A stretch of 20,328 bases of DNA from WTJO01 sp965660165 (GTDB lineage: Bacteria; Pseudomonadota; Alphaproteobacteria; Puniceispirillales; Puniceispirillaceae): NCBI GenBank assembly GCA_965660165.1, contig CBFHYU010000036.1, forward strand, positions 1-20,328, given 5' to 3'. Of the stretch, positions 14,788 through 20,328 are shown piece by piece. A program made the translations under genes and the position numbers. Within the stretch, counting starts at the first letter, position 1; each line of letters starts with the position of its first letter. The notes under the pieces are model-generated. The model did no database searches, was not told the DNA's origin, and worked only from the letters and a program-made list of their open reading frames with translations.

Positions 14788-15900
14788 ATGACAGATAAGA
14801 CGTTAAATACTCAGTCAGTATTATCGATGCGAGGCGCAGGATATTACTCACAACGCACCGCAGGTGCAAAACATGCCATTGATAGCATTAAGCCTTTGAT
14901 TGATAGCGCAGTTTCCCAGCTACCAGATACAGCTATAATACGCTTTGCTGATTTTGGGGCAGCAGATGGCGGCACCAGCGCCGAGATGTGGCATCATGTT
15001 ATCAGTAGCTTGCGCAAAGGGGGCGATAACAGGCAAATAGAAATTATCTATACTGACCTGCCGTCAAATGATTTTTCTACCTTATTCAAAACTATGCAGG
15101 GGATGCAGGAACATACTGATTTTGCCTATCAGGATCAGTTCGAAAATGTATTTGTGCATGGCTGTGGTACAGGCTTTCACCGCCAGCTTATGGCCAATAA
15201 CAGCCTATCTTTGGGCTTTTCTGCCACTGCTATGCATTATGTATCTTCCAAACCATGCGAGATAGCAGGTCATGTGCATATGGTAGGCGCTAATTCTGAA
15301 GAAAAAGCTGCTTTTGCTGAACAGGCCGCCGCAGATTGGGAACGGATTCTGCTGGCGCGCGCAGCTGAGATGTGCGTAGGCGGAAGGCTGGTTGTAATGA
15401 ATTTCGGCATTGATGAGCAAGGGCGGTATCTTGGCAATACAGGTGGGCAAAATATGTTTGGCAGATTTAGCCATCATTGGCACCAGCTTCAGCAAGACGG
15501 CATTATTACTGAAGATGAATTTATCCGTGCCAGCTTTGCCCAGCATTACCGAACCATTGAAGAATTTACAGCCCCCTTTAGGGATGCAAATAGCGCTGTT
15601 AGCAAGGCTGGATTATCGTTGATATCTGCCAAAACCCAGCTTACCAAATGCCCCTATCGCACTACCTTTGAAGCCGATGATAATATGAGCGCGGCTGAAT
15701 TTGCCGCTCAGCTTATCCCGACCACACGAAGCTGGTCTGAAACGGTATTTTCAACGGCGCTAGCAGGCAGGCCGCCTGCCGAAATTGAGATGATTGTCGA
15801 TAAATTCTATGCTAGCTATGAGGATGAGGTAGCGGCCAATCCTGATGGTCATGCAATGGATTATATCCATATTATCATGGAGATTGAGAAGAAAGCCTGA
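14788..15900 (+). CDS. SABATH-type (Methyltransf_7) SAM-dependent carboxyl methyltransferase
   Basis: The 370-aa protein has the layout of SABATH methyltransferases, best known from plants (salicylate, jasmonate and IAA methyltransferases), where they make methyl esters or N-methyl products. The N-terminal GAGYYSQRTAGAK matches the SAM-gating segment, and FADFGAADGGTS (about 53-64) is the SAM motif. DLPSNDF at 90-96 is a near-exact SABATH signature. GTGFHRQL, then SLSLGFSATAMHYVSSKP (139-156), corresponds to the substrate-side region with its Ser and aromatic positions. A later MNFGIDEQG and a C-terminal helical cap are present. AAAGGA at 14774-14779 is a good ribosome-binding site. It lies 12 nt after an acyl-CoA synthetase gene. 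The acceptor is unknown; a small carboxylic acid is the obvious guess. Confidence 0.82.
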   Translation: MTDKTLNTQSVLSMRGAGYYSQRTAGAKHAIDSIKPLIDSAVSQLPDTAIIRFADFGAADGGTSAEMWHHVISSLRKGGDNRQIEIIYTDLPSNDFSTLFKTMQGMQEHTDFAYQDQFENVFVHGCGTGFHRQLMANNSLSLGFSATAMHYVSSKPCEIAGHVHMVGANSEEKAAFAEQAAADWERILLARAAEMCVGGRLVVMNFGIDEQGRYLGNTGGQNMFGRFSHHWHQLQQDGIITEDEFIRASFAQHYRTIEEFTAPFRDANSAVSKAGLSLISAKTQLTKCPYRTTFEADDNMSAAEFAAQLIPTTRSWSETVFSTALAGRPPAEIEMIVDKFYASYEDEVAANPDGHAMDYIHIIMEIEKKA

Positions 15901-15907
15901 TGGATAT

Positions 15908-16087
15908 ATGCTGAAAATCATTGCGCTAACATTACTTGCAATAGCGCTTATTTTACTTGCCATGCGGCTAATGCGCCACCCTGCTATCAAGCGGGCAATC
16001 GCCAGCCTATATCACAATCCCTTGATCAGAAGTATGGTGATAGGCTGGCTGTGGCGCATTATCAGATTGCTTATTTTCAGGCGCTAA
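15908..16087 (+). CDS. Small cationic membrane protein (59 aa)
   Basis: I chose the ATG at 15908, seven nt after the methyltransferase stop; the frame also runs upstream inside that gene. The product opens with a hydrophobic helix (LKIIALTLLAIALILLAM), followed by a basic segment (RLMRHPAIKRAIASLYH), a second amphipathic hydrophobic stretch (MVIGWLWRIIRLLIF) and RR at the end. Arg and Lys clearly dominate the charge. It is probably an inner-membrane peptide. I recognise no family. The C-terminus overlaps the convergent Gfo/Idh gene by 11 nt. Its position as the last gene of the run suggests co-transcription with the methyltransferase. Confidence 0.55.
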   Translation: MLKIIALTLLAIALILLAMRLMRHPAIKRAIASLYHNPLIRSMVIGWLWRIIRLLIFRR

Positions 16088-17030
16088 ACGGGGTGGCAAC
16101 AATCTGGGCCAAAATATCTGTTAATATGCGCGAATCAGAAAAGTCTGCCTGTCTATGTTCTGCACAAGCGGCGGCGAAATCATCTATCATAAGCTGGTAA
16201 TGATCACACGCCTCAAACTGAATTTCGGCACCATCTGATAAAAATTCTGCCTCTATAGCAGGTGACGCAAGCCGCCCTTTGGTAAGCGGCGGCGGGTTAA
16301 ACGGAACATCTAGCGCACACCAGCCACGTTCGCCAATCAGTCTGAAATGTTGAGACAGGCTAGCCCCGCTAGACACTGAGAAATGAAGCATCTGCCCATC
16401 ACCAAAATCTAGCAATCCAGACGCTGATTTTTCAACGTCCAGATGAGCTTCGGCAATACGCATCGCACTTACCAGCTTTGGTGCGGCGTTAAATGCCATC
16501 ATACCTGCCAGCACACAATAGCACCCAATATCCCATACAGGCCCGCCCCCCATATCGGCAAAATTCCGAATATTGCCATCTGGCTGTGGCGGATATGAGA
16601 ATTGCGCTGAGGCAAGCTGACGCGCGCCAATATCAACCTGCCTTATCCAATCCCATTGCGGATGATGCCGAACCATAAAGGCTTCATAGACATATCTGTT
16701 GCTTTGCTGATGGCTAGCTTCCAGCCTATCTAGCTCATCAAGGCTTAACGCCATTGGCTTTTCGCATAATACATGCTTGCCAGCCTGCATTGCCTTTATT
16801 GTCCATGACACATGAAGATGGTTAGGCAATGGATTATAAATCGCATCTATATCATCTCGTGCCAGCATATCGTCATATGTGGCCTGTTCAACCCCCTGCC
16901 AGATAGAGTCTGATAATGGTTGTTCTGGTTCTCGGCGTCCAAGACAGACAATTTCATGCCCTGCATTTCGAATCGCAGGCACAAGCTTCTCGCGGGCAAT
17001 TTTTGCATCCCCTAAAATTCCAAATCGCAT
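16077..17030 (-). CDS. Gfo/Idh/MocA family NAD(P)-dependent oxidoreductase
   Basis: This 317-aa dehydrogenase has the Gfo/Idh/MocA layout. An N-terminal Rossmann fold (FGILGDAKIA, residues 3-12) is followed by DDIDAIYNPLPNHLH and the family hallmark GKHVLCEKPMAL, with EKP at 90-92. The C-terminal alpha/beta domain has the GGGPVWDIGCYCV segment that lines the active site. Members oxidise or reduce sugars, inositols and trans-dihydrodiols. The closest pattern is the dihydrodiol / D-xylose dehydrogenase branch, but substrate is not clear. I chose the ATG at 17030 because AAGG lies eight bases upstream and the protein starts directly at its first strand. The longer frame to 17096 adds residues with no family match. 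It converges on, and slightly overlaps, the small membrane protein gene. Confidence 0.87.
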   Translation of the reverse strand: MRFGILGDAKIAREKLVPAIRNAGHEIVCLGRREPEQPLSDSIWQGVEQATYDDMLARDDIDAIYNPLPNHLHVSWTIKAMQAGKHVLCEKPMALSLDELDRLEASHQQSNRYVYEAFMVRHHPQWDWIRQVDIGARQLASAQFSYPPQPDGNIRNFADMGGGPVWDIGCYCVLAGMMAFNAAPKLVSAMRIAEAHLDVEKSASGLLDFGDGQMLHFSVSSGASLSQHFRLIGERGWCALDVPFNPPPLTKGRLASPAIEAEFLSDGAEIQFEACDHYQLMIDDFAAACAEHRQADFSDSRILTDILAQIVATPFSA

Positions 17031-17070
17031 AAATTTTGCCTTTTTGTTGTTAGTGCATGTTCTGGCTATA

Positions 17071-17151
17071 AGGCTAACAATCTTTTGCCTGAACAAGAAA
17101 CAAAATTATAATTTGGCTATCTTATCAACGGTCAGTAATAGCTGTTAGCCT
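17071..17151. repeat. Inverted repeat in the largest intergenic gap
   Basis: AGGCTAACA at 17071-17079 and TGTTAGCCT at 17143-17151 are perfect inverted copies separated by 63 bases. They lie within the 17031-17246 gap, which holds no gene I can support. Both arms lie upstream of the Gfo/Idh gene on the minus strand. The spacing is long for a simple operator, and chance is possible. I see no clear terminator for the gene ending at 17247. Confidence 0.2.
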
Positions 17152-17246
17152 GCCATGATTTTTGATCTATTTTTTCAGTTATTAAGACGATGCTTATTTC
17201 CCCAAATGTCTTTTATGCCTGTATTGAGGGAGTTTTTGGATATGTT

Positions 17247-18332
17247 CTAGACTAATTTGCCGCGCGCACTTACCTCAAGCTCACCTGCTATCTGGCCATC
17301 TTTTACCATTATCAGCCTGTCAAACATATTCACTGAGACACATACATGGTTTGGGATAACACGCACAATTTCACCAATTTCAGGTATATCTTTGCAATTG
17401 GAAAAATCCAAAAAGCCATGTTCTTCTGATAATTTATGTATCACACTATCTGGATATTCTTCTATCAGCCCATAGCCCATTAACCCGCCTGTATCTGAGC
17501 TAAAGGTTTTTGAGCCTGCATCTAATATGCCCCGCAAAGGCGTCGCCTTGCTGACTACCGAGCTATAGATATGATAAGCGCAGTCTGCATGATCTGCTAT
17601 GCCATCAGCCAGCATCATTCTGTCATTGAAAATTGAGGTGCCTGAGCGATGTTCTGTTGCGCCTTTGAGCACGCCTAGATGCCGCAAATTCGGGGTGCCG
17701 CCTGTCGATATAATTTCTGGCCGAAGCCCAGCTTCAGCTAGCCCTGCCACACCATCATCATAAAATTTCTGAGTTGCTTGCCAGCCATCAACTGGCGGAT
17801 AAAATAACAGCCCTGCAAATTCAAGCCAGTCATTATGCTGTATCAGCCTTGCCAGAAACAGCATCTCTTCGACCGTTTCAACGCCCGCACGCTTTTGGCC
17901 AGTATCACATTCAATGAGCACCTGTAGCGGTCGTTCTGCCTGTTGTGCTGCGTCTGCATAGGCGGCCAGAGTTACCTGATTATCGGCGCAACATTTCACA
18001 GAAAGCTGGCGCTGTAATGCGGCAAGCCTGCCTGAGCGGCTCGCCCCTATTAAATTGGTCGCGATGAGAATATCATCAATGCCTGCATTTGCCATTATTT
18101 CAGCTTCACCAAGCTTCTGACAGGTAATGCCGCTTGCCCCTGCTGCAATTTGTTTTTGCGCAAGCATAGGTGATTTATGCGTCTTTACATGGGGTCTGTT
18201 CTGAATTCCAGCAGCATCACATCTTGCTTGCAGATTGGCAATATTCTTATCAACAATATCAAGATCAATCACCGCTACAGGGGTGCCAAATTCAGATGCT
18301 ATCTGCGCTTTGAGTGTGTCATATTGGATCAT
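17247..18332 (-). CDS. D-serine dehydratase / D-threonine aldolase-like PLP enzyme
   Basis: This is a fold-type III PLP enzyme of the alanine-racemase N-terminal class, 361 aa. RPHVKTHK at residues 46-53 places the PLP lysine at K50. GASGITCQKLGEAE and the C-terminal PNHVCVSVNMFD are family hallmarks. In the metal site the pair is H329-x-C331. In known relatives His-Cys marks the zinc D-serine dehydratases and D-threo-3-hydroxyaspartate dehydratases, whereas D-threonine aldolases have His-Asp. I therefore favour ammonia-lyase activity on a D-3-hydroxy amino acid. The ATG at 18332 follows a GGAGAAGG site about six bases upstream. A longer frame to 18452 would run across the promoter region and is not credible. 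It is divergent from the asparaginase gene. Confidence 0.82.
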   Translation of the reverse strand: MIQYDTLKAQIASEFGTPVAVIDLDIVDKNIANLQARCDAAGIQNRPHVKTHKSPMLAQKQIAAGASGITCQKLGEAEIMANAGIDDILIATNLIGASRSGRLAALQRQLSVKCCADNQVTLAAYADAAQQAERPLQVLIECDTGQKRAGVETVEEMLFLARLIQHNDWLEFAGLLFYPPVDGWQATQKFYDDGVAGLAEAGLRPEIISTGGTPNLRHLGVLKGATEHRSGTSIFNDRMMLADGIADHADCAYHIYSSVVSKATPLRGILDAGSKTFSSDTGGLMGYGLIEEYPDSVIHKLSEEHGFLDFSNCKDIPEIGEIVRVIPNHVCVSVNMFDRLIMVKDGQIAGELEVSARGKLV

Positions 18333-18420
18333 AAATAGCCTTCTCCCCCTACCAATATATTGCGTTACAGACTTTACGATAGCGTCATGGTTATTGCTTT
18401 GGCAATCCATCTTGTTGATG

Positions 18421-18450
18421 TTGCTTGATTCTAGTGCTAATTCGCATAAC
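18421..18450 (+). promoter_or_regulatory. Candidate promoter for the asparaginase gene
   Basis: TTGCTT at 18421-18426 and CATAAC at 18445-18450 are spaced by 18 bases. An alternative pair is TTGATG at 18415-18420 with TAATTC at 18438-18443, spaced by 17. Either would start transcription in the divergent spacer shortly before the gene at 18485. A nearby ATTGC / GCAAT inverted repeat (18393-18406) lies between the two divergent genes. Confidence 0.25.
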
Positions 18451-18484
18451 ACTGGTCAGGGTTTAGCCAAAGAGGATAGCGAAC

Positions 18485-19513
18485 ATGCAGCCGCGCCATT
18501 TACAACAATTTCAAAATCCTGTGCAGATAGATGTGATGCGTGGTCAGGCTGTTGAAAGCCAGCATCTGGTTGATATCGCTGTATGTGATGGGCAGGGCAG
18601 ACTAATACTTAGCTATGGCAATGCTGAGGCGGTTATCTTTCCACGTTCTGCCATAAAGCCGCTTCAGGCGCTTGCCGTGATGGATGCATTATGCAAAGCA
18701 GGACAGCTTGAACGCCTATCTGATGAAGAGATAGCGGTATTATGCGCCAGCCATAATGGTGAGCAGAAGCATGTTGACCGTGTTGGTAGCCTGCTTGACA
18801 GATTTGGCATTGCTCATGAGAGGCTTGCATGCGGGGCACATTGGTCGCTTCACCAGCCAACCCTTATCAATCAGGTGCGCGAGCGCAATAGGCCTGAGAA
18901 AATCCATAATAATTGCAGTGGCAAACATGCTGGCATGCTTGTTCTGGCGCATCTGAGCGGCCATGATCTAAACCACTATAGTGACTGGCAACATCCAGTG
19001 CAGAAGCGCATGGTGCAGATTATGAACCAGCTTACAGATATCGATATTCTGTCATTCCCACATGGAATTGACGGCTGTGGCGCACCTGCCTTCAGCGCGC
19101 CTTTGCAGGCATGGGCACGTGCGTTTGCGCTATTTGCAGGGGGCGGTGAGCTAGATGACAGTTTGGCGGCCGGATGCCGCCGCCTGTCTCAGGCAATTGC
19201 CAAAGCACCTTTTATGATTGCAGGCAGCGGGAGATGCTGTTCTGCGGTTAATCAGGCATTTGCAGACGAGATTACGGTCAAGGTAGGCGCAGAAGGTGTC
19301 TATGGTTTTGCCTGTCACCATCTTGGGCTTGGCGGCATGCTGAAAGTGCGTGACGGAAATACCCGCGCCGCAGAGGTAGCTCTTGGCCATTTGCTGTCAG
19401 TTCTTGGGGTATCGTTGCCAGAAGAATTATCCACATTTTTCGCGCCTACGCTTAAAAACTGGGCAGGCACGCAAGTTGGCAGCATAGCTGTGGCTACGTC
19501 ACAGACAACATGA
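18485..19513 (+). CDS. Asparaginase of the Rhizobium etli (AnsA / asparaginase II) type
   Basis: This belongs to the structural class of L-asparaginases distinct from the E. coli and plant types; it converts asparagine to aspartate and ammonia. It resembles the R. etli enzymes, with all key positions visible: the Ser-x-x-Lys pair S55/K58 in PRSAIKPLQ, S89 in ASHNGEQ, C144 and K147 in NNCSGKHAGM, C198 in GIDGCGAP, and K266 in VKVGAEG. The two cysteines and the lysine between them form the metal/substrate site in the characterised homologue. The length of 342 aa is usual. AGAGGA at 18471-18476 is eight bases before the ATG. It is divergent from the D-amino-acid lyase gene and is followed 24 nt later by the crotonase gene. 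Confidence 0.88.
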   Translation: MQPRHLQQFQNPVQIDVMRGQAVESQHLVDIAVCDGQGRLILSYGNAEAVIFPRSAIKPLQALAVMDALCKAGQLERLSDEEIAVLCASHNGEQKHVDRVGSLLDRFGIAHERLACGAHWSLHQPTLINQVRERNRPEKIHNNCSGKHAGMLVLAHLSGHDLNHYSDWQHPVQKRMVQIMNQLTDIDILSFPHGIDGCGAPAFSAPLQAWARAFALFAGGGELDDSLAAGCRRLSQAIAKAPFMIAGSGRCCSAVNQAFADEITVKVGAEGVYGFACHHLGLGGMLKVRDGNTRAAEVALGHLLSVLGVSLPEELSTFFAPTLKNWAGTQVGSIAVATSQTT

Positions 19514-19537
19514 TAGCCAAAATAGAGGGAGGAGTAG

Positions 19538-20328
19538 ATGCGTTTTCAGACGCTTAACATAAAACAAAACGGCCGTGTGCTTGTGATTACCCTGAACAGG
19601 CCAGATATGTTGAATGCTATCAATTTGGAATTGGCGCGCGAATTATGCCAGATAGCAGAGCAGACACAGCAAAATCCAGATATTGGCGCAATCATCCTGA
19701 CAGGGGCAGGTGATAAGGCATTTTGTGCAGGCGGAGATTTACAGGCGTTCAACAAGTTCAGCCCTGAAATGGGTGCGCATCTGAAACAGGTAACAGATTA
19801 TTTTCATAAAGCGATATGTCTATTTTCTGAAATGGCCGCACCTGTCATTGCCGCCATAAACGGTGTAGCGGCAGGGGGCGGGCTATCAATGGTTGGCTTT
19901 CCAGAACTTGCGATAGCATCAAAATCAGCAACATTTGTGTCTGCCTACACCAAAATCGGATTAACCCCTGATGGGTCATCCAGCTTTTTCATGCCACGAA
20001 TCATCGGCATCAGACGTTATTATGAGCTGGTGCTGACCAACCGCACCCTATCTGCTGAACAGGCGCTTGAATGGGGGCTAGTATCTGAAATTATCGAAGA
20101 TGACCAGCTTCTCACTCGTGCTATGGCACTGGCACAAATGATAGCAGATGGCCCGCAATCATCTCATCAGCGCATCAAAAAACTGGTTATGACCAGCTTT
20201 GATTCAGACCTTGCCGAACAGCTTGAGCGCGAAGCCAGATTCCTGTCTGAATGTGCTGATTCAGATAATGGCAAAGATGGCATTGCCGCCTTTCTGGCAA
20301 AACAGACGCCTCGGTTTAACATAGGCTA
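19538..20328 (+). CDS. Crotonase-fold protein (enoyl-CoA hydratase/isomerase family), cut by the right edge
   Basis: The frame starts at the ATG at 19538, behind a strong GAGGGAGGAG ribosome-binding site. It is open for 263 codons and ends with the two bases TA, so the stop is probably one base outside the window. The fold is clear: NRPDMLNAI, TGAGDKAFCAGGDL (oxyanion hole side), INGVAAGGGLSMV and the C-terminal CoA-binding helices. Aligned with rat enoyl-CoA hydratase, the first catalytic Glu is Ser117 and the second is Tyr137, so hydratase activity is unlikely. D145 in TPDG sits where PaaG-type isomerases have their Asp. The best guess is a ring or double-bond isomerase. It is likely co-transcribed with the asparaginase gene 24 nt upstream. 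Confidence 0.85.
   Translation, partial: MRFQTLNIKQNGRVLVITLNRPDMLNAINLELARELCQIAEQTQQNPDIGAIILTGAGDKAFCAGGDLQAFNKFSPEMGAHLKQVTDYFHKAICLFSEMAAPVIAAINGVAAGGGLSMVGFPELAIASKSATFVSAYTKIGLTPDGSSSFFMPRIIGIRRYYELVLTNRTLSAEQALEWGLVSEIIEDDQLLTRAMALAQMIADGPQSSHQRIKKLVMTSFDSDLAEQLEREARFLSECADSDNGKDGIAAFLAKQTPRFNIG

Noticed and set aside
17031..17096. A 22-residue N-terminal extension of the Gfo/Idh/MocA protein
   Set aside because: The Rossmann strand starts right at the ATG at 17030, which has AAGG upstream; the extra residues look like translated intergenic DNA.
17190..17255. A 21-codon plus-strand frame in the 17031-17246 gap
   Set aside because: No ribosome-binding site, no recognisable composition, and it runs into the end of the next gene; expected by chance.
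17247..18332. Beta-hydroxyaspartate pathway (BhcC aldolase)
   Set aside because: The metal pair is His-Cys rather than the aldolase type, and no aminotransferase, dehydratase or imine reductase partner gene is present.
18333..18452. A 40-residue N-terminal extension of the D-serine dehydratase-like protein
   Set aside because: It runs through the divergent promoter region, has no family counterpart, and a strong GGAGAAGG site marks the ATG at 18332.
1..20328. CRISPR arrays, tRNA or rRNA genes, IS elements, riboswitches
   Set aside because: I looked for spaced direct repeats, cloverleaf-like segments, transposase motifs and structured leaders and found nothing convincing by eye.

Overview
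The window reads as a gene-dense stretch of an alphaproteobacterial chromosome of moderate GC, made largely of catabolic genes. The gene style and accessory content would suit a marine oligotroph of the SAR116 / Puniceispirillum type, but no rRNA, tRNA or marker gene is present, so this placement is inference. The largest gene-free stretch is about 216 bases (17031-17246). I see no IS element, CRISPR array, tRNA or phage gene.

Left region (1-3729): poorly characterised envelope genes. A secreted Sel1/TPR-like protein is cut by the left edge. It overlaps a 63-aa conserved-looking small protein. A small coiled-coil protein and a possible 34-aa membrane peptide lie on the minus strand, followed by a signal-peptide protein with four cysteines in its mature part. 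Next come a Gln/Pro-rich membrane protein and, 2 nt downstream, a FliL-like single-pass membrane protein. A hypothetical minus-strand gene converges on them. No other flagellar gene is visible.

Middle-left (3799-7345): glutathione and 5-oxoproline metabolism. gloB (glyoxalase II) lies behind pxpA on the minus strand, with a clear terminator after gloB. pxpB-pxpC run divergently on the plus strand. The 131-nt divergent spacer holds a perfect 6+6 bp inverted repeat that could be an operator.

Centre (7409-16087): a same-strand run of enzymes, several of them translationally coupled. In order: a GMC-family FAD oxidoreductase; an alpha/beta hydrolase with the complete fluoroacetate-dehalogenase residue set (overlap ATGA); a gamma-glutamyltransferase-like Ntn hydrolase that keeps the catalytic Thr but has lost residues of the glutamyl pocket; a DUF1330 protein; a nitronate-monooxygenase-like flavoprotein (overlap TGATG); an AMP-forming acyl-CoA synthetase; a bacterial SABATH-type carboxyl methyltransferase; and a 59-aa cationic membrane protein. 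This is the most promising region for an undescribed pathway. The combination suggests handling of small carboxylic acids (oxidation, dehalogenation, CoA activation, carboxyl methylation), but the substrate cannot be read from the sequence.

Right region (16077-20328): a Gfo/Idh/MocA oxidoreductase (minus), a D-serine dehydratase / D-threonine aldolase-like PLP enzyme (minus), a divergently transcribed R. etli-type asparaginase (plus), and a crotonase-fold protein that lacks both hydratase glutamates and almost reaches its stop at the right edge. Together with pxpABC and the GGT-like protein, this gives the window a theme of salvaging nitrogen and carbon from unusual amino-acid derivatives.
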